Source of the DNA: Hyphomicrobiaceae bacterium
GTDB taxonomy: Bacteria > Pseudomonadota > Alphaproteobacteria > Rhizobiales > Hyphomicrobiaceae
Reading direction: 5' to 3'
Assembly (NCBI GenBank): GCA_002919265.1
Contig: PKEY01000092.1
Span: 1-43,010 of the forward strand
DNA length: 43,010 bases
The notes beneath the pieces were generated by a model that saw only the letters and a program-made list of their open reading frames with translations, was not told the origin of the DNA and did no database searches. Below are positions 16,927-25,508 of the stretch, one piece after another; within the stretch, counting starts at the first letter, position 1, and each line of letters opens with the position of its first letter. The translations under genes and the position numbers were made by a program.

Positions 16927-18447
16927 ATGGTGCTTTCCACCAGGTTAGAGGTCCGGCAGAGCCAGCAGCTGGTGATGACCCCCCAGCTGCAGCAGGCCAT
17001 CCGGCTACTTCAATACTCGAACCTGGAACTGAACGCCTTCGTCGAGGCAGAGCTGGAGCGCAACCCGCTCCTCGAGCGGTCCGACGAAGCAGACCCCATC
17101 AATGAGCGGGCCGAAGGCGATACGGCCGATCAAGGCGCCTCGGCTATCCAGGCAGAGGATTTGACTGCTCTCGGAGAGGGCAGCAGCGAGGCTGCTGAAA
17201 GCCTCGACACGGACCTTGAAAGCATCTACCCCGACGCCTCACCAACCGATCTCGGGCTGGACCACTTAGGCAGTTGGGCTTCCGTCCGGCAATCCAACCG
17301 ACTGAGCGACGAGGACGTCGATCTGGAAGCGTTTGTTGCCGCCGAGACCACCCTCAAGGACCATCTGCTGCGGCAGATGCCGTTGGTGGTTTCAAGTCCA
17401 GTCGACCGCCTTATCGGTCAGTTTCTGATCGATTCGCTGGATGAGGCAGGCTACCTCACGGAGGATGTTGGTTCGATCGCCGAGAAGCTCGGCACCTCGG
17501 AAAGTCATGTTGAAGCTGTACTCACTCAGCTCCAAAAGCTCGATCCGCCGGGTGTCTTCGCCCGCAGCCTGGCTGAGTGTCTGGCCCTGCAGCTGAAGGA
17601 CCAGGGGCGGTACGACCCCTACATGGCCGCTCTCCTCGATCACCTCGACCTGTTGGCCGCGCACAACCTGCAGGCCCTCCGGCGGTCCGTCGGGGTGGAC
17701 ATGGACGAGCTGCTGGAGATGATCGCCGAGATCAAGCGGCTCAACCCCAAGCCGGGGCTGATGTTTGGCTCCGTGCAGGTGCAGCCGGTTGTACCGGACA
17801 TCCTGGTTTTCCCTGGCAGGGACGGCAGCTGGCGCGTGGAGCTCAACACCGAGACGCTCCCACGTGTACTGGTCAATCGCTCCTACTACACGATTGTCTC
17901 CCGGTCCGCGCAGAATTCAGGCGAGAAGGCGTACCTGCTCGATTGCCTTCAGTCGGCCAACTGGCTAGTCAAGAGCCTCGACCAGCGGGCGCGCACAATT
18001 CTCCGAGTTGCAGAAGAAATCGTTCGTCAGCAGGACGGCTTCTTCACCTACGGCGTGCAGCACCTGAAGCCGTTGAATCTTCGCGCTGTTGCGGAGGCGG
18101 TGTCGATGCATGAATCGACCATCAGCCGCGTCACGTCGAACAAGTACATGGCGACACCCCGGGGCATCTTCGAGCTCAAGTATTTCTTCACGTCGGCCAT
18201 CCCGGCGGCCGGGAGCGGCGACGCCCACTCTTCAGAGGCGGTGCGCCACCGGATTCGCCAAATGATCGAGGCCGAAACCTACGATATGATTCTGTCCGAC
18301 GACATGATCGTGGACCGCCTGAAAGCCGAAGGAATCGACATCGCGCGCCGTACCGTCGCGAAGTACCGGGAAGCGATGCGCATCCCTTCCTCGGTGCAGC
18401 GGCGCCGCCAGAAGCGGCTTGAGGCCAGTTCGCGGAATGTCGCCTGA
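16927..18447 (+). CDS. rpoN: RNA polymerase sigma-54 factor
   Basis: A 506-residue sigma-54, which directs RNA polymerase to -24/-12 promoters (nitrogen, carbon and motility genes) with AAA+ activators. Region I is the Gln-rich RQSQQLVMTPQLQQAIRLLQ. Region II is acidic. The core-binding and HTH parts include EAVSMHESTISRVTSNKY. The DNA-contacting RpoN box, ARRTVAKYRE, is at 473-482. I start at the ATG that yields the canonical MVLSTRLEV, with GAGG about 11 bases upstream; a TTG eight codons earlier is less likely. Usual partners are lptB upstream and hpf-ptsN downstream; hpf is missing. Confidence 0.97.
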   Translation: MVLSTRLEVRQSQQLVMTPQLQQAIRLLQYSNLELNAFVEAELERNPLLERSDEADPINERAEGDTADQGASAIQAEDLTALGEGSSEAAESLDTDLESIYPDASPTDLGLDHLGSWASVRQSNRLSDEDVDLEAFVAAETTLKDHLLRQMPLVVSSPVDRLIGQFLIDSLDEAGYLTEDVGSIAEKLGTSESHVEAVLTQLQKLDPPGVFARSLAECLALQLKDQGRYDPYMAALLDHLDLLAAHNLQALRRSVGVDMDELLEMIAEIKRLNPKPGLMFGSVQVQPVVPDILVFPGRDGSWRVELNTETLPRVLVNRSYYTIVSRSAQNSGEKAYLLDCLQSANWLVKSLDQRARTILRVAEEIVRQQDGFFTYGVQHLKPLNLRAVAEAVSMHESTISRVTSNKYMATPRGIFELKYFFTSAIPAAGSGDAHSSEAVRHRIRQMIEAETYDMILSDDMIVDRLKAEGIDIARRTVAKYREAMRIPSSVQRRRQKRLEASSRNVA

Positions 18448-18979
18448 CGATCCGGGTCCAAAGCTCCGTCTTGGCAGGGCGAGCCCTTGTGCAACGCCTG
18501 CCAGAAAATCCGCCATGGGTTCGGATTGACAGGATTCGGACCAAGGTCTAACTCTCCGGCACGCAATCGGTCCGTACCGCTTTGATAGTCGTAGAACTGG
18601 GTGAGTCTGGGTCCAGCTGATCCGTAAAGCGAATAGGCGCGTTATCCCGTCGCGCGAGTATCAGGCATCAGTGCCGCCACTACCGACACCAGTTCAGGCA
18701 GAGTGGGACGCCAAATGACGCTACGCGGTGCCTTGATCCCGCCCGACATCTTGGGCCATATCTCACCCGTACTTCGTGAAGCAGGATGCGGAGTTACCAA
18801 AGGCACTCGGCATGTACTGATACGGCATGCGGTGAGGCGAGCTTGTGCCGGGAGAGCAGCACTAAGGCCGCCGCCGGCGAGTAGTATGCATCGGATTTGA
18901 TGGTGGAGCGGTCGTACGACAGTACGTCCGCCTTTCTTTCAACTGGAGCCCGTCACGACTCCAAAGGGACGATATCATC
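18448..18979. other. Gap between rpoN and ptsN; hpf absent
   Basis: This stretch of 532 bases holds no convincing gene. A 61-codon frame from ATG 18715 shows no family resemblance. I looked in all frames for remnants of the ribosome hibernation factor (hpf/raiA) usually found here and saw none. A 10-bp palindrome, GTCGTACGAC (18911-18920), lies 60 bases before ptsN and may be an operator or part of its promoter. Confidence 0.6.
18911..18920. promoter_or_regulatory. 10-bp palindrome upstream of ptsN
   Basis: GTCGTACGAC is a perfect palindrome in the ptsN upstream region. It is the only clear dyad there. A regulatory role is inferred from position only. Confidence 0.3.
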
Positions 18980-19447
18980 ATGGAACTTGGGGACCTGCTG
19001 ACGCCCGAGGGCGTCATTCCGTCCCTGAAGGCAAAGAGCAAGAAGCAGGCGCTTCAAGAACTTAGTCAGCGCGCCGCCGAGCTCACTGGACTTCAGGCAC
19101 GTGAACTCTTCGACACGCTCCTGCAGCGTGAGCGCCTGGGATCGACCGGTCTCGGGAAGGGGATTGCCATCCCTCACGTCAAGCTGAAAGGCCTCAAGAA
19201 AATCATCTGCCTGTTCGCCCGGCTCGATGAGCCGATCGAGTTTGATTCCCTCGACAGCGAGCCTGTGGACCTCATCTTCCTGTTGCTCGCGCCCGAGCAT
19301 GCGAGTGGCGACCACCTCAAGGCGCTTGCACGCATTTCGCGGTTGCTGCGCGAACCTGACACCATCAACCGCCTGCGAGCAGCCAAGGACGCCGCGGCGC
19401 TTTACGCCGTGTTGAGCGAGTCCACGACAACCTCCGAAGCGATCTGA
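18980..19447 (+). CDS. ptsN: Nitrogen-related PTS enzyme IIA (PtsN, EIIA-Ntr)
   Basis: A 155-residue EIIA of the mannitol/fructose fold, the end of the PtsP-PtsO-PtsN phosphorelay. The N-terminus LGDLLTPEGVIPSLKAKSKK is typical. The phospho-accepting His66 lies in GKGIAIPHVKL. PtsN couples nitrogen and carbon state to potassium transport, stringent response and other targets; no sugar transport is involved. An AAAGGGA ribosome site precedes the ATG. It ends 15 bases from the end of convergent uppP. Confidence 0.97.
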   Translation: MELGDLLTPEGVIPSLKAKSKKQALQELSQRAAELTGLQARELFDTLLQRERLGSTGLGKGIAIPHVKLKGLKKIICLFARLDEPIEFDSLDSEPVDLIFLLLAPEHASGDHLKALARISRLLREPDTINRLRAAKDAAALYAVLSESTTTSEAI

Positions 19448-19462
19448 TGGCGGCCAGGCGCT

Positions 19463-20260
19463 CTAGCCAAGAACGGCAAGGGCGCCGAGGCCCAACCCAC
19501 CGACCACGATCCGCCACCAACCGAACAAAGCGTAGCCGTAGCGGCTGACAAAGCCGAGCAGGAACCGGACCACAAGCACGGCCGACAGGAAGGCCGCCAC
19601 AAAGCCGACGGCAATGCCGGCCAGATCGTCCGCCGCGAGGCGATCCCAATTCTTGTAGAGATCGTAGGTGAATGCCCCGGCCATGGTCGGCATGGCCAAA
19701 AAAAACGAGAACTCGGCCGCGGACCGCTTGTCGGTTCCCAGCAACATGGCGCCAACGATCGTCGCTCCGGACCTCGAGACACCCGGAATGAGGGCCGCCA
19801 TTTGGCACAGGCCGATCTTGAGGGCAAGGGAAGGTGGGAACTCGAGAACGTCCTTGTAGCGGGGCTGCAAGGAGATCTCGTCCACATAAAGCAGCACGAT
19901 CCCCCCAAGAATCAGCGTGATGCAGATGAGAATCGGCGTCTCAAACAGGACCGTCTTTATGAAGCCATGAAGTGCCACACCTGCTACCGCCGCAGGCAGG
20001 AATGCGAGCACTATCCCCAGGATGAACCGGCGTGCCTGAGGACTTCGTGGCAGATCCCAAATAAGCTTGAAAAGGCGCGCAAAATATACCGTCAGCACGG
20101 CGAGGACCGCACCGAGTTGGATGAGCACCTCGAATGTCTTCCCGGGTGATTGGAAACCAAGGAAGTGACCCAGAAGGAGAAGATGGCCCGTCGACGAGAC
20201 GGGAATGAACTCTGTCAGACCTTCGACCAGTCCCAACAGCAGAACTTGCCAAATCGGCAT
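19463..20260 (-). CDS. uppP: Undecaprenyl-diphosphatase UppP (BacA)
   Basis: A 265-residue inner-membrane phosphatase that recycles the undecaprenyl-PP lipid carrier for cell-wall synthesis; its overproduction gives bacitracin resistance. Both family motifs are visible: [15 protein letters not shown] at 13-27, and [17 protein letters not shown] from 159. About eight hydrophobic spans follow the usual UppP order. The ATG gives the standard start [15 protein letters not shown]; an upstream GTG 13 codons earlier adds non-conserved residues. It is oriented away from the fzlA-like gene, leaving 178 bases between their starts. Confidence 0.96.
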   Translation of the reverse strand: MPIWQVLLLGLVEGLTEFIPVSSTGHLLLLGHFLGFQSPGKTFEVLIQLGAVLAVLTVYFARLFKLIWDLPRSPQARRFILGIVLAFLPAAVAGVALHGFIKTVLFETPILICITLILGGIVLLYVDEISLQPRYKDVLEFPPSLALKIGLCQMAALIPGVSRSGATIVGAMLLGTDKRSAAEFSFFLAMPTMAGAFTYDLYKNWDRLAADDLAGIAVGFVAAFLSAVLVVRFLLGFVSRYGYALFGWWRIVVGGLGLGALAVLG

Positions 20261-20438
20261 GCGCACATCCCATCCATTCCGCCACGCCGATCGGCGCACG
20301 TGCTGCGAGACACGGCTCGCCCGAGCCGGATCTAGCAGATTCTACGCGGATAAGGGCACCGCGAGGGCTTACCCGCCCTGAACTTGACGAATCAAGCAGG
20401 TGAAACACAACAAAGGTTGCCGGAAGTTGAATGACGCC

Positions 20439-21131
20439 ATGAACACGCTCATCCACTATCGGCTTTGCCCAGCGTCCCGCGCGATTCGGATCGTGCTCGC
20501 GGAGCTTGGGATCGAGGCCGAACTGGTCGAGGAGAAGCCGTGGGAATGGCGGCAAGAGTTTCTTGCGCTCAATCCTTCCGGCGAGCTCCCCGTGCTGCAG
20601 TTCGACAATGGCGTGCTCCTCTGCGGCGCTTATGCGATTTCGGAGTATTTGGCCGAGGAATATCCCGTACATCCGATCGACGGCCGCACGGTTCCCCTTT
20701 TCCCAGGCAACAGCGAGGAACGGGCGGAAGTCAGACGCCTCGTCGACTGGTTTCATCGCAAGCTCAACCGGGAGGTCGTCAGCGACCTGCTGCAGGAAAA
20801 GTATTACGGCCGCATCTTGGGTCCCACACACGTTCCGGACCTGGAGGTGCTGCGCGCCGTACGTGCCAATTTGCGCTATCACCTCCGCTATATCAGCTTT
20901 CTGTCGGACCATCGGCGTTGGCTGGCCGGCGACGAATTGAGCTTTGCCGACATTGCCGCAGCGGCACATCTCTCCTCGGTGGACTATTTTGAAGAAGTGC
21001 CTTGGGATGAGTTTCCCTTGGCCAAGGCCTGGTACGCGCGCATCAAGTCGCGGCGCTCGTTTCGGGCCATCCTCGCGGACCGGGTGCCGGGTGTAGCGCC
21101 CCCGCCGCATTACGATGACCTCGACTTCTGA
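20439..21131 (+). CDS. fzlA: GST-family protein, probable FtsZ-binding FzlA
   Basis: A 230-residue protein with an N-terminal thioredoxin-like GST domain (HYRLCPASRAIRIVLAELGI, FLALNPSGELPVLQFDNG) and an all-helical C-terminal domain (VRRLVDWFHRKLNREV, WLAGDELSFADIAAAAHLSS). The closing PHYDDLDF tail resembles what I recall of FzlA, a GST-like protein without known enzyme activity that binds and curves FtsZ filaments in Caulobacter. Its place between uppP and queG is also one I associate with FzlA homologues. Both points are from memory, so an ordinary glutathione transferase is not excluded. The ATG is preferred to a GTG 13 codons upstream because it gives a standard GST start. Confidence 0.65.
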   Translation: MNTLIHYRLCPASRAIRIVLAELGIEAELVEEKPWEWRQEFLALNPSGELPVLQFDNGVLLCGAYAISEYLAEEYPVHPIDGRTVPLFPGNSEERAEVRRLVDWFHRKLNREVVSDLLQEKYYGRILGPTHVPDLEVLRAVRANLRYHLRYISFLSDHRRWLAGDELSFADIAAAAHLSSVDYFEEVPWDEFPLAKAWYARIKSRRSFRAILADRVPGVAPPPHYDDLDF

Positions 21132-21155
21132 GTCCGGGCGGGCTCAAAAGAGGGA

Positions 21156-22352
21156 ATGGGCCAGAATCTTAAGAACTGTCTGATCGCTCATGCCCGCGAG
21201 CTGGGCTTCGCGGTGGTGCGCGTCACGACGCCGGATCGCATCGGCGAGGCCGGAGCACGTCTGCGCGCCTTTCTCGCCGAGGGTCGGCACGGAGACATGA
21301 TCTGGATGGAGACGACGGCCGACAGGCGCGCCGACCCGCGTGTTCTATGGCCCGACGTGCGCTCCATCGTCATGCTGGGTTTCAACTACGCGCCAGACCA
21401 CGACCCGCTTTCCGGGCTCGAGAACCCGCTGCTTGGCGTCATTTCCAGATATGCCCAAAGCAAGGACTATCACGACATCATCAAGGGCCGCCTGAAGCAG
21501 CTCGCATCCTGGCTGGCCCGGGAAGCCGGCGCCGACGTCAAGGTCTTCGTGGATACGGCCCCGTTGATGGAAAAGCCGCTTGCGGCAGCTGCCGGAATTG
21601 GCTGGCAGGGAAAGCACACAAATCTTGTTTCCCGCACATTCGGCTCATGGCTCTTCCTCGGATCAATCCTCACGACGGCAGAATTGCCTACGGATGAGCC
21701 GGAGCAAGATCATTGCGGGTCTTGCCGGCGGTGCCTTGATGCTTGTCCGACACGAGCCTTTCCCGCGCCCTATCAGCTCGATGCCCGCCGTTGCATTGCG
21801 TACCTCACCATCGAGCATAAGGGGCACATCGCCGAGGAATTCCGGATCCCGATGGGCAATCGCGTCTTCGGCTGCGACGACTGCCTCGCGGTCTGCCCGT
21901 GGAACAAGTTCGCGCGTGTTTCACGTGAGATACAGCCCTACCTCAGACTTGAAGCCTCCGACGCGCCGCTTGCCGAATTCCTCCAGCTCGACGATGCGGC
22001 CTTCCGGAAGCGTTTTGCCGGCACACCGGTCAAACGCACCGGGCGCGACCGATTTGTCCGTAACGCTTTGATCGCGGCTGGTAATTCCGGCCAGCCCGAT
22101 TTCGTGGTCTATGTGGAGCCGTTGCTGTCAGACCCCTCACCGCTGGTGCGAGCGATGGCCGTCTGGGCAGCATGGCGATTGACCGATCAGGAAACATTCC
22201 GCCGGCTGAGGCTGCGCTTTGCAGGAAACGAGGCTGATCCCGTCGTTCGGACCGAATGGGAGCGGAGCCCACGAGCGGGCAATTCTCAGAGCCATCCCGT
22301 CAACGCACGTTTGACGACGGCAGATCACCAGTTCATTGATCCGCCTCGGTAA
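21156..22352 (+). CDS. queG: Epoxyqueuosine reductase QueG
   Basis: A 398-residue cobalamin-dependent enzyme that reduces epoxyqueuosine to queuosine in tRNAs with GUN anticodons. The presumed catalytic Asp133 lies in KVFVDTAPLMEKPLA, followed by GIGWQGKHTNLVS. Two 4Fe-4S ferredoxin motifs are present: CGSCRRCLDACPT (Cys187, 190, 193, 197) and CDDCLAVCPWN (Cys240, 243, 247). A HEAT-like C-terminal part follows. It starts 24 bases after the fzlA-like gene and is probably in its operon. Its last 20 bases overlap the end of the convergent hydrolase gene. Confidence 0.96.
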   Translation: MGQNLKNCLIAHARELGFAVVRVTTPDRIGEAGARLRAFLAEGRHGDMIWMETTADRRADPRVLWPDVRSIVMLGFNYAPDHDPLSGLENPLLGVISRYAQSKDYHDIIKGRLKQLASWLAREAGADVKVFVDTAPLMEKPLAAAAGIGWQGKHTNLVSRTFGSWLFLGSILTTAELPTDEPEQDHCGSCRRCLDACPTRAFPAPYQLDARRCIAYLTIEHKGHIAEEFRIPMGNRVFGCDDCLAVCPWNKFARVSREIQPYLRLEASDAPLAEFLQLDDAAFRKRFAGTPVKRTGRDRFVRNALIAAGNSGQPDFVVYVEPLLSDPSPLVRAMAVWAAWRLTDQETFRRLRLRFAGNEADPVVRTEWERSPRAGNSQSHPVNARLTTADHQFIDPPR

Positions 22353-23121
22353 GCGGCTTCAACACCTTGAACAAAAGCTCCAGGTCCTCCGGCCGGGACA
22401 GACGATGGTCCCCGTCGGGAACTGTGATCAGCTTCGTCCAACCACCTGTAAGGAACTGGACAAGCTCCTGTGTGTGTTCTGGCGGCACATCCGGATCCTG
22501 CAAGCCTTGCAGGATGTGAACCGGCCGCCCCGGGTCCCACGGCTGCCGGGCGAAGAGATGGTTCCGCCCCTCCTCGATCAGGCCCCGCGTAATCGGATAG
22601 GGGTCGCCGTAGGCTGACGGCCGCAGCCAGACGCCCTTCTCCATCACTTCCCGCCGGACTTCGTCGGGGAACTCCTTCCACATGAGCTCCTCGGTCATGT
22701 CCCAAGCGGGCGCGATCAGAACCAGCGCCTTAATCCGTGCGGCCTCATCGGGCGCCTCCGCCATGAGGCGGCGCACCAGAAGGAGCGCGATGTAACCGCC
22801 CATGCTCGAGCCAACGACAATCGTCGGTCCCTGGGTCAGTTGCGAGAAAACGGCCTGGGCTTCTTCCAGCCAACGCCCGACCGTCCCTTCCTCGAACCGC
22901 CCGCCGGACTGGCCGTGGCCGCTGTAGTCGAAGCGTATGCAGGCCAATCCATTCTTCCGTGCCCAATCGCTCAGCGCGGTCGCCTTGGTGCTGACCATGT
23001 CGGATTTGAAACCCGGGAGCCAGATGAGGCCCGGCGTCCGCCCCTCTTCGCGGAGAACGGCGATGCGGCGGTGATCCGCACCAGTGCCGACGTCCAGGTA
23101 TTGCGTGTTGGGTTCGGGCAT
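22333..23121 (-). CDS. Alpha/beta hydrolase
   Basis: A 262-residue alpha/beta hydrolase without signal peptide, so cytosolic. The catalytic triad can be proposed: nucleophile Ser106 in GSSMGGY, an Asp in GLQDPDVP (about 209), and His239 in GDHRLSRPEDL. The strand-loop LIWLPGFKSDMVSTKA and the segment RFDYSGHGQSGGRFEEGT recall the ABHD10-like thioesterase group. The substrate is unknown; an ester or thioester hydrolase is likely. Its 3' end overlaps queG by 20 bases, and its start lies 37 bases from the divergent glycosyltransferase start. Confidence 0.88.
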   Translation of the reverse strand: MPEPNTQYLDVGTGADHRRIAVLREEGRTPGLIWLPGFKSDMVSTKATALSDWARKNGLACIRFDYSGHGQSGGRFEEGTVGRWLEEAQAVFSQLTQGPTIVVGSSMGGYIALLLVRRLMAEAPDEAARIKALVLIAPAWDMTEELMWKEFPDEVRREVMEKGVWLRPSAYGDPYPITRGLIEEGRNHLFARQPWDPGRPVHILQGLQDPDVPPEHTQELVQFLTGGWTKLITVPDGDHRLSRPEDLELLFKVLKPLTEADQ

Positions 23122-23158
23122 CCTACTGAGGTCCTTCCAATCTCACACGGGGCCGTTC

Positions 23159-24388
23159 GTGCCGCAGCATCGCCCGACCATACTGCAGATCATCCCTCGG
23201 CTCGACACCGGCGGAGCCGAGCGCACCACGATCGAGATGACGCAGGCCATCACCGCTGCAGGTGGGCGCGCGCTGGTCGTGACCGAAGGCGGCCGGATGC
23301 TGCCGCAGGTGACAGCCGCCGGCGGCGAAGTGATCACCCTTAACGCAGGCACGAAGAATCCGTTGGCCATGCTCGCCAACGCGCGTCGGCTACAGGAAAT
23401 CGTCGAGCGGGAGCAGGTCGGGCTATTGCACGCTCGCAGCCGGGCTCCGGCCTGGAGTGCCCTCATCGCGGCACGCCGTACGGGCAGACCGCTGGTCACC
23501 ACCTATCATGGTGCCTACTCTGAGCATGGGCCGTTGAAGCGTGCCTACAATAGTGTCATGGCGCGCGGCGACGTCGTAATTGCGAACTCGCACTACACGT
23601 CGCGGCTCATTCAGGACCGCTATGGCACACCGGAGGCGCGTATCCGCGTCATCCATCGCGGAGTCGATGAGGAGAGCTTTGACCCGGCTCGCGTTTCGCC
23701 TGACCGGGTAGAACGCCTGCGCGCACGATGGAGCGTGACCCCGGACCAAAAAGTGGTGCTGCACGCCGCACGCCTGACCAGTTGGAAGGGGCAAACGGTC
23801 GTTATCTCGGCTGCAGCGAAATTAGCCGGTGAGGGTCGTCTACCGGCCAACTGCGTCGTCATCCTTGCCGGCGACGCGCAGGGCCGGTCGGATTACGTCA
23901 GGGAGCTCGAAAACCAGATCAGCGCGAGCGGGCTGGCCGGCCGGGTGCGCCTTGTTGGCCATGTGGACGACATGCCCGCAGCATACCTCGCGGCCCATGT
24001 CGCCGTCGTGGCCTCGACCGAGCCCGAAGCGTTCGGACGTGCCGCAGCCGAGGCCGAGGCAATGGGCTGCCCCGTGATCGCCACCAACATCGGCGCCGCG
24101 CCGGAAACGGTTCGCGCCGCGCCGACTGTCGCCGCTAACGAGATCACCGGATGGCTGGTGCCGCCTCATGATCCCGCTGCCCTGGCGGAACACCTGCACG
24201 CCGCTCTCAGCCTGTCGGACGCCGAGCGCGCCGCCATAGGAGCGCGAGCCCGGGCGCACGTTTGCCAGTCCTTCTCCTTGAGCGCCATGCAGCGCGCGAC
24301 GCTGGAAGTCTACGACAGCCTCCTGGGCACCCAGCTCGCGGCAGCCTGCAGCGCAACTTCCTCGCGCATCCCCTCTGGGGACGCTTGA
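23159..24388 (+). CDS. GT4-family glycosyltransferase
   Basis: A 409-residue GT-B glycosyltransferase. The N-terminal domain starts ILQIIPRLDTGGAERTTIEM, with the glycine-rich acceptor loop. The C-terminal domain has the donor-binding part HAARLTSWKGQ and the retaining E-x7-E motif in EPEAFGRAAAEAEAMGCPVI. It probably transfers a sugar from a nucleotide donor to a cell-surface glycan, for example the LPS core; the acceptor is unknown. The GTG at 23159 is chosen because it puts the family motif about six residues from the start; an upstream GTG (23084) would overlap the divergent hydrolase gene. Its end is 118 bases before infC. Confidence 0.9.
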   Translation: MPQHRPTILQIIPRLDTGGAERTTIEMTQAITAAGGRALVVTEGGRMLPQVTAAGGEVITLNAGTKNPLAMLANARRLQEIVEREQVGLLHARSRAPAWSALIAARRTGRPLVTTYHGAYSEHGPLKRAYNSVMARGDVVIANSHYTSRLIQDRYGTPEARIRVIHRGVDEESFDPARVSPDRVERLRARWSVTPDQKVVLHAARLTSWKGQTVVISAAAKLAGEGRLPANCVVILAGDAQGRSDYVRELENQISASGLAGRVRLVGHVDDMPAAYLAAHVAVVASTEPEAFGRAAAEAEAMGCPVIATNIGAAPETVRAAPTVAANEITGWLVPPHDPAALAEHLHAALSLSDAERAAIGARARAHVCQSFSLSAMQRATLEVYDSLLGTQLAAACSATSSRIPSGDA

Positions 24389-24491
24389 CTTGGTCGCAGA
24401 CATTACCGATCTTCGAAGCGCTGAATGGTACGGTGGACGCGACAAGCGCCCGCCGCCTTCGGCGTATCGAGCTGACGAGATCGTAGGCTAA

Positions 24492-24509
24492 AGAGGGAGA
24501 CTGAACATC
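24492..24509 (+). promoter_or_regulatory. infC ribosome site and probable AUC start codon
   Basis: AAGAGGGAG (24491-24499) lies 7 bases before ATC at 24507-24509. That is ideal spacing for initiation at ATC but too far (about 19 bases) from the first ATG at 24519. An in-frame TAA (24489-24491) rules out an earlier start. A rare start codon at infC is a known device by which IF3 represses its own synthesis. Confidence 0.65.
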
Positions 24510-25049
24510 CGCCGACCAATGATTAGGGGCACGCCAGATCGCGAGCCCAGCGGGCCTCGGGTCAACGAAGCGATCCGGGCCAGGGAAGTAAGACTGATTG
24601 ACGAGAACGGGCAGAACCTCGGCATTGTGAGCCGTTTCGAAGCTCTGGAACGAGCCAGTGCCGTAGGATTGGATCTTGTCGAGGTATCGCCCGACGCTAA
24701 CCCGCCCGTTTGTAAAATCCTCGATTACGGCAAGTTCAAGTACCAGGAACAGAAGAAGGCTGCCGAGGCGCGCAAGCACCAGAAGACCGTCGAGGTCAAA
24801 GAGATCAAGATGCGCCCCAGCATCGATGATCACGACTATCACGTGAAAATGCGCGCGATTAAGCGGTTCTTCGATGAGGGTGACAAGGTGAAGATCACCT
24901 TGCGCTTCCGCGGGCGCGAGATGGCGCACCAGGAGTTGGGAATGGACCTCCTGCAGAGGGTCAAGGCTGATCTCGGCGATCTGGCCAAGGTGGAAAGTGA
25001 GCCCCGTCTCGAAGGCCGCCAGATGGTGATGGTTCTGGCGCCGCGGTAA
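24507..25049 (+). CDS. infC: Translation initiation factor IF-3
   Basis: IF3, 180 residues if it starts at ATC. It binds the 30S subunit, blocks early 50S joining and checks start codons. The N-domain has [20 protein letters not shown], the linker is Lys-rich, and the C-domain has [20 protein letters not shown] and ends [12 protein letters not shown]. Reading from the ATC gives (M)RRPMIRG, matching the RRP start usual in alphaproteobacterial IF3. Starting at the later ATG would drop it. The gene heads the infC-rpmI-rplT-pheS-pheT cluster, and rare-start autoregulation by IF3 itself is likely. Confidence 0.96.
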   Translation: MRRPMIRGTPDREPSGPRVNEAIRAREVRLIDENGQNLGIVSRFEALERASAVGLDLVEVSPDANPPVCKILDYGKFKYQEQKKAAEARKHQKTVEVKEIKMRPSIDDHDYHVKMRAIKRFFDEGDKVKITLRFRGREMAHQELGMDLLQRVKADLGDLAKVESEPRLEGRQMVMVLAPR

Positions 25050-25097
25050 GCGCCTGGAGCCTTGCACCAGCTGCACTTTCTGCTCTATAAGCGAGCC

Positions 25098-25129
25098 GAG
25101 CCGCCCGGCGGGGCATGCCGTGGCGGCTC
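25098..25129 (+). promoter_or_regulatory. Strong stem-loop in the infC-rpmI leader
   Basis: GAGCCGCC-CGGC (25098-25109) pairs with GCCG-t-GGCGGCTC (25117-25129). It forms a 12-bp G+C-rich stem with one bulged T and a 7-base loop. A second, smaller hairpin GCGCC-TTGG-GGCGC follows at 25181-25194. No T-run follows either. In several bacteria L20 represses rpmI-rplT through leader structure, so this is a candidate autoregulatory or attenuation element. Confidence 0.5.
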
Positions 25130-25257
25130 CATTACGTTTGCACAAGCACACACGGCGGTCGCATCCTTGCTCCCTGACAGGCGCCTTGGGGCGCGTTCGT
25201 CTCGGTTGCGATGCGAGTACAGCGGCGCCGCCACAAACAAGACAAGGAGCAAGCAAA

Positions 25258-25458
25258 ATGCCCAAACTGAAGACCAAGAGCAGCGCGAAGAAGCGCTTCA
25301 AAATGACCGCCACCGGCAAGGTGAAGGTTCAGGCGCAGGGCAAGCGCCACGGCATGATCAAGCGGACGGCCAAATTCATTCGCAACGCACGTGGCACCAT
25401 GGTGCTGTGCGCCAGCGACGAGAAGATCGTCAAAAAGTATATGCCGTACGACCGGTGA
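25258..25458 (+). CDS. rpmI: 50S ribosomal protein L35
   Basis: A 66-residue, very basic ribosomal protein ([20 protein letters not shown], then KRHGMIKRT) ending in KYMPYDR. The length is exactly that of the family. AAGGAGC lies 9 bases before the ATG. It follows infC by 208 bases, a leader containing a strong stem-loop, and precedes rplT by 50 bases. A longer in-frame reading from 25120 would add residues unrelated to L35. Confidence 0.98.
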   Translation: MPKLKTKSSAKKRFKMTATGKVKVQAQGKRHGMIKRTAKFIRNARGTMVLCASDEKIVKKYMPYDR

Positions 25459-25508
25459 TACGCCCGACGCGATACGATCCCCAGTCCTTCATCTGACGGA
25501 GCACCACA

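Noticed and set aside
18715-18900. A 61-codon open frame (MTLRGALIPPD...) in the rpoN-ptsN gap, at first suggestive of an hpf start
   Set aside because: Beyond the first four residues it has no hibernation-factor features, its ribosome site is poor, and it ends early.
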